Below, in pieces: positions 8,547-17,455 of a stretch of 64,000 nucleotides of DNA. Position 1 is the first letter of the stretch. Every line of letters starts with the position of its first letter. A program made the translations under genes and the position numbers. The notes beneath the pieces were generated by a model, which saw only the letters and a program-made list of their open reading frames with translations, searched no databases and was not told where the DNA came from. Location: the NCBI RefSeq assembly GCF_000583655.1, contig NZ_BAKI01000006.1, positions 1-64,000 on the forward strand, written 5' to 3'. This stretch comes from Lentilactobacillus farraginis DSM 18382 = JCM 14108. GTDB taxonomy: Bacteria > Bacillota > Bacilli > Lactobacillales > Lactobacillaceae.

Positions 8547-8954
8547 ATGAGAAGAAATGTAATTGTTTTAGAAAAACATTTGCATCCTGGGGAAGTTGGT
8601 AATGTATCAGCGATTTTAATGGGGCAGATGGTTAAGAAGGAAGCGGCACTTTTTTCTGATGATACAATTCTTGATCTTAACGGTGTCCAACATGCTGGTA
8701 TCAAAAATAGTACCATCATTCTAAAAGCCGGTGCCGGACAGATACTTAATCTTGCAGATTCTGTTAAAGCAAATCCCGACTTAATCAGTGTCGTGTTTTC
8801 TGCAACTGGTCAGTCATTAAATAATCAATTTTCAGATTACCAAGCTAAAATTAAGAGTAGTTCAACTGAAGTAACTCGTCCCGTTGGAATAATGCTATCT
8901 GGCGAAGATTCGATTATTCGAAGTATCACCAAAAAGTTTAGTGTTCTCCAATGA
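8547..8954 (+). CDS. DUF2000 family protein
   Basis: 135 residues starting at the ATG at 8547, which has an AGGTGAGG site; the longer frame upstream is not preceded by one. The N-terminal motif VIVLEKHLHPGEVGNVSAILMGQM matches the DUF2000 pattern (a strand, a Leu-x-Pro-Gly turn and an Ala/Ser-rich helix). The family is small, cytoplasmic and biochemically uncharacterised, with a fold related to peptidyl-tRNA hydrolase II; that relation is from memory. It stands alone with no obvious operon partner. Confidence 0.6.
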   Translation: MRRNVIVLEKHLHPGEVGNVSAILMGQMVKKEAALFSDDTILDLNGVQHAGIKNSTIILKAGAGQILNLADSVKANPDLISVVFSATGQSLNNQFSDYQAKIKSSSTEVTRPVGIMLSGEDSIIRSITKKFSVLQ

Positions 8955-9303
8955 GAATATCGCTAATGTTGGTGGGACGGAGAAGGCAGTATGGAACACT
9001 ATCTCTTTTGCTAGTACTCCATTGTTTTAAAGCAAAAAGTAGATAACTTTAAGGCGGACACACAATTTGACATTAAGAAAGTTGTGAGGCCTGGCCACAC
9101 ATCAAGGCTACAACTTGGTAATTAAATCGCTGAAATAGAATACAAAGAATTTCCCGAACAAAGAAGTTACTTAAAAACTCCTGTAAAATAGTGTACAAAG
9201 CACTGATTTCACAGGAGTTTTATTTCTAAAACAAGCTAATTTAGAGATTCTATTATTGTTCAACTCTCAAAAAAATTAAACAATGAATAAAGGAAAGGAG
9301 ACA
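8955..9303. other. intergenic stretch with a short coding relic
   Basis: No complete gene. A plus-strand frame ending at about 9126 gives a short peptide (YSIVLKQKVDNFKADTQF...) with no start codon and an upstream stop. It looks like a relic of a lost gene that I cannot name. The rest is AT-rich and includes the terminator hairpin at 9174-9222. Confidence 0.3.
9174..9222. terminator. bidirectional terminator hairpin
   Basis: The arms AAAACTCCTGT and ACAGGAGTTTT enclose a second small stem AGTG/CACT. The hairpin is A-rich on one side and T-rich on the other, so it can serve both the DUF2000 side and the convergent M23-like gene. Confidence 0.6.
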
Positions 9304-9993
9304 TTACTGATTCTTGTTAAATTTAATCCTGTCTTTTTCGGAGGGGATCTGACTATAAACAGTTTTCCAAGTATCGTTTTGATAAATTTGATACTTTTCG
9401 AAAAAACACGGGATTCCGTTAGCATTTTTTAAATCACTGCTGTCCATAACTTGAAAGTGTAGGTGAGGGGATGTGGAATTTCCTGAATGACCAACTTTGC
9501 CTAAAAAAGAACCCTTCGGTATTTTTTCATTTAATGAAACAGCAATAGAGTCTGTTTGTAAGTGAACAAAAGCCATGTATACATTTTCTGAGCACTTTAT
9601 AATAATAAAATTGCCAGCAATTATACTAAAATCATCTGTCTCTTCATTAAAGGTAAAGGATTTCTTTATGCCGATAATGGATTCTCGTAACCAATGAACG
9701 TGTTTTCTTTCAGGAACACCATCAATTTTTGCAACAACCTCACCATCACATGGTGCATAAATATCCTTTCCATAACAGTAGCATTTCTTAAGGGGCACCC
9801 CTAAGATTAAAAATCTGAAAGTACTTGCATCATAAAATTTATTCATATTGTTTTGATCAACCTGCAAAAAATCAAAAGCATATTTTAAGCCCATGCGATT
9901 AGTACCATGGCTCGGAATACGTTTAGCAGGAGTGGTGGGAGCGACCCATTCGCCCCTTAATGGAAACTCAATAGTAACCGCATTTTTCTTCAT
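9304..9993 (-). CDS. M23-like metallopeptidase without signal peptide
   Basis: 229 residues. LytM-type motifs are visible: His29 and Asp41 as first zinc ligands (SHG ... YAFDF, wider spacing than the usual HxxxD), a strand with GEVVAKIDG, His144 (FVHLQ), and the HLH pair His177/His179 in SPHLHFQV. The GKVGHSGNS turn before HLH is characteristic. There is no N-terminal hydrophobic signal, membrane helix or wall-binding domain, so secretion by the Sec route is unlikely. M23 enzymes normally cut peptidoglycan cross-bridges; a cytoplasmic role is unclear. The ribosome site AAAGGTGGGG precedes the ATG. It is transcribed alone, in the accessory region. Confidence 0.7.
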   Translation of the reverse strand: MKKNAVTIEFPLRGEWVAPTTPAKRIPSHGTNRMGLKYAFDFLQVDQNNMNKFYDASTFRFLILGVPLKKCYCYGKDIYAPCDGEVVAKIDGVPERKHVHWLRESIIGIKKSFTFNEETDDFSIIAGNFIIIKCSENVYMAFVHLQTDSIAVSLNEKIPKGSFLGKVGHSGNSTSPHLHFQVMDSSDLKNANGIPCFFEKYQIYQNDTWKTVYSQIPSEKDRIKFNKNQ

Positions 9994-10918
9994 AATTTAC
10001 CCCACCTTTAAAAAATACTGAGATAGTTATTTTGGAATCGAAATCAATAGAGTAATTGTTATATTAATTTTAACATGAATATATACCAAGATAAAAGGCT
10101 AATCCCAAACTTCTTATCTAGTGACCTCAGTTAAAGAGATTATCTTCAAATTATTCTTTGCTAATCTATTTTAGCAACAGAACATCACGTAAAATAAGAT
10201 GTGATTTTTTTTGTGATTCAAGTCTGATTATGTATATTGATTTTTTAGTCGCTGTATTTTCTGATAGTCGGTTTAATCATTTATTGTAGATTCGTTGGTT
10301 GCTATAGAAGATCTAATGGCTTCATCTTTCGTTAAAGTGATTTGCTTTTCACAGTTTGAATCCGCAATTTTGTCTAAATATTTACTTTGAATAATTTTAG
10401 CTTTATTTTGATGTTTTACCCTTCTTAATGCGTCATAAAGAACTTGTGTATCTGTGCCTCTGTTGGGACTGTGGAATCGCGCGTTAGAGGTGGAAGCCTT
10501 ACATTATTTTTGATTTGAAAAATATATGACTGGGAAGTACCCGACATATCAGATAATTCATTCATTTGAAAATTAACAGCATCTCACCATTTAAGCTAGT
10601 GACAGCTTTGACTAAGCATTAAGGTTAGGGATGTTTAATCATATCTAGTAGGTTAAGAAATGTTAAGGCTTCGTTGGCCATTGTTAGCAACATAAAGAAG
10701 AATGTATGTAGTTGCTTTAAATAATAAAATGTCGATGGGTTGGTTATCCATGAGGCAGATAACGCCTAATTCAACAAAAGTTGGCTATCGTTTTAAACAA
10801 GAGCTAGAGTTAATAGTCGAGGTCGTTCACAACGACCTGAAAATGATGATTGAAGCAATAGAACAATAGGTAGAGCTATCCACCGGATACCTAGTGTGGC
10901 GTAGCTTTCTAAATTGAA
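9994..10918. other. gene-poor accessory stretch
   Basis: It contains the HTH remnant at 10273-10565 (listed separately) and a possible 55-codon plus-strand frame at 10702-10869 (starts MYVVALNN, lysine/glutamate-rich end) with only a weak AAGAAG site. The short palindrome GGTCGTTCACAACGACC at about 10821-10837 lies within that frame. I see nothing else that can be supported. Confidence 0.35.
10273..10565 (-). pseudogene. remnant of a small HTH (XRE-like) protein, frameshifted
   Basis: From the ATG at 10563-10565 the frame reads MNELSDMSGTSQSYIFQIKNN, which fits helices 2-3 of a Cro/cI-type helix-turn-helix. After about 38 codons the reading frame is lost. One base over, an open frame continues (TDTQVLYDALRRVKHQNKAK ...) with a lysine-rich tail ending at 10273. 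The slip is again equivalent to a one-base deletion. No ribosome site is clear and the N-terminus of the HTH may be missing. Confidence 0.4.
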
Positions 10919-11167
10919 TTAATCACTTAATTTAGGATACAGCGATTGTAATTTAGTGCGGGCATCTTTTGTCGTGAACTGCCAATTTACCGTGATGCCC
11001 TTTTGGTTCCGCTGCCGGCACCAGGCCTGGAGTTCTTGATTTAATTTGGCTACACTGCCTAAACGCCGGTTAGCTAGGCATTGCCGGGTAAACAGATTCA
11101 ACCCAATTTCGGCAATGTTCAACCAACTGCCATGTTTAGGCGTATAGTGAATTTCGAGCTTTTTCAA
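10919..11167 (-). pseudogene. IS630-type transposase, C-terminal fragment
   Basis: 82 residues matching the end of the DDE_3 domain: HYTPKHGSWLNIAEIGLNLFTRQCL contains the diagnostic HGSWLN..E segment with the catalytic Glu. The typical C-terminus (TTKDARTKLQSLYP) follows. The two upstream Asp motifs and the HTH domain are absent, and no terminal repeats were found. It is a relic of a lost insertion sequence. Confidence 0.75.
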
Positions 11168-11750
11168 CAGGCCTCACTACATGATCTTCCTAAGTGTCAG
11201 ACGGTTTATACTTATGTGATTGTGGACCCAGCAATTCGTAACAACGGAACTATCACTGTTAGATTAAGTTTTAAAAATTGTCCTTACCTGATAATCTCAA
11301 CAAGATCGTTTGGCATTAGCCTTTATCAGTGTTGATGCGTAAAACGTTAGAGTGCTAAAATAAGGATATTGGCGCCCGTAAGGAAGCTCTGAGATAGAAC
11401 ACCATCTAACTGTGGCTATAGATGGTGTTCCAGACTATTTATTCAACCCGGATTTCTGATCGTTGTGGGAGTAAATATTACATTAACTTTGAATGACGAA
11501 TGCTTACGTTGAGTTTAAATTTTTTAGTTAATGTTAGCTATAACAGTTGTAATTCTCAATGGATATATGGCTTAATTCACAGAAGACTGTGTAGTCATTA
11601 AACGAAACGAGCCATATAAATTTGAAATTATGTTACAACACTGGTGGAAAAGTTTTAGATAATTCTTCGGGAAATTCTATGTGTGATTGATATGGAATCA
11701 GACGGATTTTTTAATCCTTGCTATAATTTAACTTTAGGAGGGTATCGATA
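11168..11750. other. gene-free stretch with one long inverted repeat
   Basis: No credible ORF. A perfect 12-bp inverted repeat (GAACACCATCTA at 11397-11408, complement at 11419-11430) has a 10-base loop and no T-run. A TATAAT box at 11722-11727 lies upstream of the SDR gene, without a convincing -35. Confidence 0.4.
11397..11430. repeat. 12-bp perfect inverted repeat
   Basis: The arms GAACACCATCTA and TAGATGGTGTTC are separated by ten bases. With no T-rich tail on either side it is a poor terminator. It could be an operator, a relic of an IS end, or a structured RNA element. Confidence 0.5.
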
Positions 11751-12383
11751 GTGAAAAATATGGTATTAATAGGTTTGGGAAAATCTGAACTTGGTGTAAA
11801 GATTATTGAGAAGTTTTCTCATGAAGGCTTTAGTATTTTTTTAATGGGAAGAAACTCAGCAAAGCTTGATATTGCACAACAAAATTTCAAATTAAAGAAT
11901 ATTCAAATAACAACAAAGAAGATTGATTTAAACGACAGCACTTCTATTAAACATGCATTTTCAACTATAGAGAATATTGATGTTTTAATTTATAATGCTG
12001 TTGCACGTAGAAATACTGACGCAAAAGAACTTTCTCGAAAAGATGTTGAGAAAGATTTTTCAATTACAGTTGGTGGCGCAATAGATTGTATTCAAGAATC
12101 TTTGACAAAACTTAAGGCCTCTAACGGTAGCGTAATTTTAACTGGTGGAGGTGTTTCTTTGAACCCTTCAGTTCAAAATAGTTCAATGTCTTTAGATAAG
12201 GCAGCTTTAAGAAATTACGCATTTTCTTTGGCTAAAAGTCTCCAAGACGAAAGGGTGTATGTGGGGACGGTCACTATCACGAAGGCTATTGAAGAGGAAT
12301 CTGCTAATTCTTCTCAAAAAGTTAGTGATGTGTATTGGGAAATTTACAACAATAAACCCGATAAATTCGAAGTTATTATTTAA
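11751..12383 (+). CDS. atypical short-chain dehydrogenase/reductase-like protein
   Basis: 210 residues from a GTG start with an ideal AGGAGG site nine bases upstream. The N-terminus is a Rossmann beta-alpha-beta unit (VLIGLGKSELG, then LMGRNSAKL, which suggests NADP-type recognition by Arg34). IDL at 58-60 and YNAV at 81-84 correspond to the SDR adenine-ring and NAG motifs. The active-site helix keeps Lys150 but the YxxxK tyrosine position is Met146. The C-terminal substrate-binding part is short. It may be a non-catalytic or mechanistically different SDR. It stands alone in the accessory region with its own TATAAT box. Confidence 0.7.
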   Translation: MKNMVLIGLGKSELGVKIIEKFSHEGFSIFLMGRNSAKLDIAQQNFKLKNIQITTKKIDLNDSTSIKHAFSTIENIDVLIYNAVARRNTDAKELSRKDVEKDFSITVGGAIDCIQESLTKLKASNGSVILTGGGVSLNPSVQNSSMSLDKAALRNYAFSLAKSLQDERVYVGTVTITKAIEEESANSSQKVSDVYWEIYNNKPDKFEVII

Positions 12384-13042
12384 CGCATCAGTTGGCTCAT
12401 CTCTATTAGAACAGTTATTCAAAATATAAATGTATTTAACAATCATTAAACATAAAATCAAAAAAATCAGTTTAGATCTCAATAGTTTTCGAGATTGTTA
12501 GTAATCATGGTAAGCGTTGGCTGGATTAAAACCTATGTGGTACATCTTAACGTTATTTTTAGTGGGATCATCACAGCACTAAGTGTTGACATTTGCTGAC
12601 TAAAAAGGTCATCGTTGCCGGTGATCTAATTTGAACTCAATTATAACAATCACTAAGGCAAAATCCTTAATATTATTTGAAGGGAAATTCTTTCATGTCA
12701 AGATTATAACGTGTCAAAACATGACATTTGCTTACTCAATATTAAGTAAATGGTTGTTAAGAAATGTTAAGGTTGATTGCTCCCGTCAGCTAAAGAAGCA
12801 CAGTGCCGACAATTTTAAAGTGGTGGCCGAACTTTCGACTACGAGATTATTAACTGGTAAGTCAAAAGTGGATAGATAAATGCCATCATATCCCTTACAT
12901 CCTACATAGTTAACAGATACTCTTTAGCCATGTAATGTACCTACATAGCAATTACATAAAAAGTTGAATAATTAGAAAAAATTTTGTATTCCACACAATC
13001 GTGCTATACTAAATGATAATTTAATTCATTCGGAGGTTCGAT
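12384..13042. other. gene-free stretch, promoter at its right end
   Basis: An 82-codon frame at 12631-12879 has no ribosome site and an unnatural composition, so I do not call it. At 13002-13010 an extended -10 element (TGC TATACT) precedes the DJ-1 gene. Direct repeats of CTACATAG lie near 12900-12955. Nothing else is recognisable. Confidence 0.35.
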
Positions 13043-13624
13043 ATGACCAATGTTTTGTTGTTTTTGAATAAGGGATTTGAAACCATGGAATTTAGTCCGT
13101 TCATAGATGTCTGTGGTTGGTCCAAAAATGACTATGCGGTTGATATTAATGTCACTACCGCTGGTTTCACTTCTGTCGTAAGTAGTACCTTTGATGTTGA
13201 TGTTATGGTTGATAAGGTTATCGATGAGATTAATATCGATGATTTTGATGCCTTAGCCATTCCTGGAGGCTTTGAAGAATATGGTTTTTACCAAGAGGCC
13301 TATAGTGATGAATTCTTAAATCTGATTCGTCAATTTCACGACGCCGGTAAATTAATTGCAACGATATGTGTTGGGGCTTTACCGGTTGGCAAAAGTGGCA
13401 TTTTGAAAGGTAAAAATGCGACCACCTACCATTTGAAAAATGGTTATCGACAAAAAGAACTCAAAACATTTGGTGTAAACATTGTGAACGAACCAATAGT
13501 TTTTGACAATAATGTTATCACCTCATATTGTCCTCAAACTGCTGCTCGTGTTGCTTTTAAAATGTTGGGCCTGTTGATTAATAAGGAGACCGAGCAAACC
13601 GTAAAACATGCAATGGGATATTAA
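13043..13624 (+). CDS. DJ-1/PfpI family protein
   Basis: 193 residues, start ATG with CGGAGGTTCG upstream. The class I glutamine-amidotransferase-like fold is clear: VLLFLNKGFETMEF with the conserved Glu, a middle LAIPGGFEEYGF, and the nucleophile elbow ATICVGALPVGKSG with the reactive Cys. The family includes chaperones, deglycases and proteases, usually tied to oxidative or carbonyl stress; the exact activity cannot be told from sequence. Monocistronic, preceded by an extended -10 promoter. Confidence 0.82.
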   Translation: MTNVLLFLNKGFETMEFSPFIDVCGWSKNDYAVDINVTTAGFTSVVSSTFDVDVMVDKVIDEINIDDFDALAIPGGFEEYGFYQEAYSDEFLNLIRQFHDAGKLIATICVGALPVGKSGILKGKNATTYHLKNGYRQKELKTFGVNIVNEPIVFDNNVITSYCPQTAARVAFKMLGLLINKETEQTVKHAMGY

Positions 13625-14626
13625 TTACTATTTATATTGCAAGATTATTACTATATTCATAAGTAGCTTCATAGTGTTTTGGGATTGTCATCATTTGATA
13701 ATTTCAATTCGCTTTTTTTATCAAGATTATACATGATTGTTCTGCTTCCAAACAGACCTCGTCTACAAGCATTAATATGATAATATCTAGTTGGTGATTA
13801 GACGGTACAGAAAAGACGCTAATTATTCAGTATTTTCATGTTTAGTTGGGATATGCGTACCTGTAAGTACACTCATTAAATGTTGGAAAATACTGGAAAT
13901 GATAACCTGACTAAACCTGGCTTCTTTTCTGGGCGGCTGTGGGCAGTAATGTTTTTTATAAGCCTGTTCATTTTTAAGTCTAGGGTCATCTTGTGGACAA
14001 TAATATGTAAAGTTCACTGGGCCGAATTTTTGGCTTAGTCATCATTAAAGTGCGGTTACTTAATGACGTTTAATTTTTGACACTACTAACGATAGGTATA
14101 AAAAGAGTTCCCATCCCTGGAAGCTTTCGTGCATTATATTTTAATCCAACAGTTAATTATATCATTTGCAGAACTTAATTTTATTTGAGAGCCAATGGTC
14201 AGTATAGCACGGATTTAATCTAAACTAGCGTAGTAAAGCATGACAAGGCATCCCTGATTAGCCCGTTTTAGAAGTTAACCAGATACCATGTTGGACAAGG
14301 GATGATTAACTTTCATGGCTAAATTATCGGACACCGTTAGAGATGTGCGCAATTTTGAGCAGATTATAGTACAAGTAAGCTAGTCACACAGTCTAATGTA
14401 AATAATGTGTTAAATGATTGACTTGAGGCCAACCGACACTTTTGTTATTTGATTATTGGACGCAGTTATAGAGGCTATTCAAGGGTATAAAAAAGCATCC
14501 CCGTATAAGGATATAAACCAATTCACGGCTGGCAATGATGTTTAAATATGTTTTTGATTTCGTGCTTACCAAAATGCTTACCATTGAATCTGAACTATTG
14601 GGTCTAAAAAGAATTTTAAAAAAATA
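13625..14626. other. gene-poor stretch adjoining the 3' end of ssrA
   Basis: The only frame of note is 13823-14017 on the minus strand (64 codons from GTG). It holds two HYCPQ/YYCPQ repeats, has no ribosome site and belongs to no family I can name. A pair of complementary segments CATCCCTGATTA / AAGGGATG occurs near 14250-14310. The composition is AT-rich with many stops in all frames, like eroded mobile DNA. Confidence 0.3.
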
Positions 14627-14674
14627 AAAGACTGATTTATCAACGTTTTAGGCGTTAATCAAAATCAGTCTTTT
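14627..14674 (-). terminator. terminator of ssrA
   Basis: The arms AAAAGACTGATTT (14627-14639) and its complement (14662-14674) enclose a second pairable segment. On the minus strand the stem is followed by CTTTTATTTTTTT. It lies eight bases past the tmRNA 3' end. Confidence 0.8.
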
Positions 14675-14682
14675 CCTATCAA

Positions 14683-15048
14683 TGGAGTCGGCGGGAGTCG
14701 AACCCGCGTCCGAGCATATCGCCACTCAGATATCTACGTTCATAGATTTACTACTTGGAATTCACCATTTAAAACGCCGCAAATCAAGGCACCCATAAAT
14801 GGCTAACCTGATTAATCTCTTCAGTTGACTTCAGGTGGGAGCCAACTGCGTGAGCCCACTAATTTTAAGACCCAGATCCAACCCATGGGCGAGATTGGGA
14901 GGATCTACGCTAAGCGCTTATTAGGCAGCTAAGGCGTAAGAATTGTTATTATTTTTTGCAGTTATAATTTAAACTGGGCGTTTTAACGTGCCGCCGCACG
15001 AAACGCAATCCAAGCTCGACCTATACCCGTCGAATCCTTAACGACCCC
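14683..15048 (-). ncRNA. ssrA: tmRNA
   Basis: Transfer-messenger RNA that rescues stalled ribosomes and tags the incomplete product for proteolysis. The tRNA-like ends pair (5' GGGGTCG at 15048-15042 with CGACTCC at the 3' end), and the T-arm GGGTTCGACTCCC is intact. The discriminator A is at 14683; the following CCA is not encoded and must be added. The tag frame (about 14969-14931) gives AKNNNNSYALAA after the resume alanine, the standard type ending in the ClpXP-recognised ALAA, then TAA. It needs SmpB, which is not in this window. Its 3' end borders the accessory region. Confidence 0.95.
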
Positions 15049-15098
15049 GTATAGATACAATTAGTATTGTATCATATATTCAAATGTGTGAGAAGTAA

Positions 15099-15872
15099 TT
15101 AGATTAGGTGGTAATGCTTGAGCCCGTTGACAATGCCGTGGTCGGTATTGTTAGTTGTGATAAATTCAGCATATTCTTTGACGTGGGGAAGACCATTTCC
15201 CATCACAACCGGATGATCGACGTATTGCAGCATTGGCACGTCATTATTGCCGTCACCAAAGCCATATGTTGGAATGCCGGTCAAGCCGGCATTGGTGATT
15301 AGTTCCTGAATACCACGTTTTTTAGAACCATTTTTAACAACCACATCCATACTAAACGGTGTATTTCGATAGAAAGTCAGTGTATCATCAAAAGTATCAA
15401 TATATTTTTGATCGTGGCCAACAGTGTTAACAACCATCATGTAAATTGGATGTTGTTTTATATAATCTTCAGCACCCAATGGTGGGATCCTGGTGTTAAT
15501 AGAAGCATAATTGTTTTTAGTGTCTTCAGTTACAAAATTAATCGCTGCTCCCAAATTATTCATGACGGTTGTTGATTCGCCAAGTGACTTGGCAAAGTCT
15601 AAAAAGTTACTGACAATTTCCGGCTTGATAATTGCTTCGTAAACCGGTTTGTTTTCAAACAGTACATAATCACCGTTTGCGGAAACTACTGTGTCAATCG
15701 CTGTTTTTTCTAAAATTTCCGGGATTTCAAAGATGTTTCTGCCCGTTGAAATGACCGGTAAGACGTTGTTGCGGCGCAGTTGCTTCATTGCCTCGGCAAC
15801 TTCATCATCAACTTTGGTTTGTTCATTAAGCAGTGTGTGGTCGAGATCAAAAAATGCAATTCCTTTATACAT
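15099..15872 (-). CDS. Cof-type HAD-superfamily phosphatase
   Basis: 257 residues. The N-terminal HAD motif I FFDLDHTLL contains the nucleophile Asp and the acid/base Asp. Motif II is STGR near residue 43. A C2-type cap occupies about residues 85-185, followed by motif III Lys and motif IV GDGNNDVPML. Such enzymes hydrolyse small sugar phosphates or nucleotide cofactors; substrate unknown. Monocistronic, convergent with nothing, upstream of the tmRNA gene on the same strand. Confidence 0.85.
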   Translation of the reverse strand: MYKGIAFFDLDHTLLNEQTKVDDEVAEAMKQLRRNNVLPVISTGRNIFEIPEILEKTAIDTVVSANGDYVLFENKPVYEAIIKPEIVSNFLDFAKSLGESTTVMNNLGAAINFVTEDTKNNYASINTRIPPLGAEDYIKQHPIYMMVVNTVGHDQKYIDTFDDTLTFYRNTPFSMDVVVKNGSKKRGIQELITNAGLTGIPTYGFGDGNNDVPMLQYVDHPVVMGNGLPHVKEYAEFITTNNTDHGIVNGLKHYHLI

Positions 15873-16001
15873 GAATTTAACCGTCCTATTTATAAATTTG
15901 CTGAAAACTGAATCATTACTTTATTATCTTAACAATCTTTGTGCTTTTCAAGCAAGTTGACCAATTTCTGGTAAAATAGATATAGTATGGGGTGAGAAAG
16001 T

Positions 16002-16700
16002 ATGGAAAAGACAACCATCGCAAATGAAAAGACCAATCGGTTTTTTGTGCGACTTAGGAGAATCCCTGGCGAACACTGGTATCTCGCCACTGAAGGCCCT
16101 AAAATTACGACTTCCAGCAGAAGAGTGAAAGTGCCGGATGAAATCAGGACACAGGATTTTTTGATTGATCAAATCAGCTTTTTCAATAAACAGATTTGGT
16201 ACCATTTTACTCATGATGATTTATCCGGATGGCTGCCCAAACGAAATATCCGCAAAACGTTTCGACGGTTGGACGTTCCTGTGGTTAAGCAGGAAACGCA
16301 GGCTGATATTGATAACCAAGCCGCAGCGTTGATGATGCTGCTCAAAAGTGCCAACAGTCATATTTCATATGATGATTTAAAGGCGGCAATTGCAAAATGG
16401 CAGCGGAGTCAAACAGGACTGATCGGATTAAGTGATTTAATTATTTCAGAAACTCACTCAATTAGAGATTTAAACAAGGCTAATTTGAGGAAACTTGATA
16501 AGCAATTGCTGAGAAGACGGCCAATCGTATTACGAGTTGGCGGATTGAATAATTTAAGGTCAAGCTTAATAGTTTTGACAGGTTTTAACCGGAAATTGTA
16601 TTTTTACAACGATCCCTGGACGGGGCGCTTGGAATCAGTTTCGGAAAACCATTTAAGAAAACACTGGCTTCGAGGTAATTTAGAAGCTATTAGTTATTAG
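16002..16700 (+). CDS. C39-like (peptidase_C39_2) protein lacking catalytic Cys and His
   Basis: 232 residues, start ATG with GGGGTGAG. Residues 14-85 resemble an SH3/GW-like module ending in HFTHDDLSGWLPKR. Residues 90-225 follow the C39-like papain fold: VPVVKQ, then a helix DNQAAALMMLL where the usual Cys is Asn105, and SSLIVLTGF where the usual His is Ser187/188. The third-position Asp204 in YNDPW is kept. No signal peptide or membrane helix is visible. It is therefore probably a catalytically dead, cytoplasmic pseudo-peptidase. It is the first gene of a tight operon with a response regulator (17 bp downstream) and a kinase, so a sensory or adaptor role is plausible but inferred. Confidence 0.65.
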   Translation: MEKTTIANEKTNRFFVRLRRIPGEHWYLATEGPKITTSSRRVKVPDEIRTQDFLIDQISFFNKQIWYHFTHDDLSGWLPKRNIRKTFRRLDVPVVKQETQADIDNQAAALMMLLKSANSHISYDDLKAAIAKWQRSQTGLIGLSDLIISETHSIRDLNKANLRKLDKQLLRRRPIVLRVGGLNNLRSSLIVLTGFNRKLYFYNDPWTGRLESVSENHLRKHWLRGNLEAISY

Positions 16701-16717
16701 AAGTTGGGGGAAAGACA

Positions 16718-17455
16718 ATGAAACTGTTAATGGTAGAAGATAATAAATCGGTTTCAGAAATGATGTCGATGTTTTTTCAAAAGGAAGGCTGGGACGTTTC
16801 ATTCGCATACGACGGAATTGAAGCCGTTGATATGTTTAATGAAGATCCGGACAGCTGGGATATTATTACGTTGGATTTGAATTTGCCAAAAAAGGATGGC
16901 ATGGAAGTTGCCAAAGAAATCCGAGCTAAATCAAAATCGGTGCCAATTATCATGCTGACGGCCCGGGATTCCGACAGTGACCAAGTGCTTGGTTTTGAAA
17001 TGGGTGCTGATGATTATGTCACCAAGCCATTTTCACCGATTACATTGGTAGCCCGAATCAAGGCACTTCAACGACGGGCCCATGCTGAAGCGCAGCCTGA
17101 GGCACCCAAGCATCCCGAAGAACAGAAAAAGAAGGAATATCAGATCAAGACGGCACATTTCAAGCTTAATACCAATACACGGGAAGCTTATCTGGATGGT
17201 CAGTTGATTCCTGACTTAACACCTAAAGAATTTGAGCTGCTTAATGCGTTGGCACAAAAGCCCCGGCAGGTTTATTCCCGTGAGCAATTATTAGAGTTGG
17301 TCTGGGGATATGAATATTATGGTGATGAACGGACGGTTGATGCCCACATTAAAAAACTGCGTCAAAAAATTGAGGAGGTCGGTCCTCAGGTGATTCAAAC
17401 CGTCTGGGGCGTCGGATATAAATTTGACGATAGTGAAGTGGATAAACCGAAATGA
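16718..17455 (+). CDS. OmpR-family response regulator
   Basis: 245 residues. Receiver domain with VEDN at 6-9, phospho-acceptor Asp53 (TLDLNLP) and Lys in TKPF. A linker of about 30 charged residues (AEAQPEAPKHPEEQ) precedes a winged-helix domain ending VWGVGYKF. The GGGGGAAAG ribosome site lies upstream, and the stop overlaps the kinase start by four bases (ATGA). It is the second gene of the operon with the C39-like protein. Targets cannot be inferred. Confidence 0.9.
   Translation: MKLLMVEDNKSVSEMMSMFFQKEGWDVSFAYDGIEAVDMFNEDPDSWDIITLDLNLPKKDGMEVAKEIRAKSKSVPIIMLTARDSDSDQVLGFEMGADDYVTKPFSPITLVARIKALQRRAHAEAQPEAPKHPEEQKKKEYQIKTAHFKLNTNTREAYLDGQLIPDLTPKEFELLNALAQKPRQVYSREQLLELVWGYEYYGDERTVDAHIKKLRQKIEEVGPQVIQTVWGVGYKFDDSEVDKPK

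Noticed and set aside
10702-10869. 55-codon plus-strand frame
   Set aside because: Only a weak AAGAAG upstream and no homologous family known to me; left as a possibility in the intergenic entry.
11397-11430. Inverted repeat as a terminator
   Set aside because: The stem is perfect but neither side has a T-run and no gene ends nearby; listed as a repeat only.
12631-12879. 82-codon plus-strand frame in the gap before the DJ-1 gene
   Set aside because: No ribosome site, no recognisable domain and composition unlike the neighbouring genes; most likely chance.
13823-14017. 64-codon minus-strand frame with two YCPQ repeats
   Set aside because: GTG start without ribosome site, no family recognised. 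It could be a relic but cannot be supported as a gene.
5368-14626. Accessory region as a novel defence island
   Set aside because: The genes are on both strands, unlinked, several are broken, and no nuclease/sensor pair or effector set with operon structure is present.
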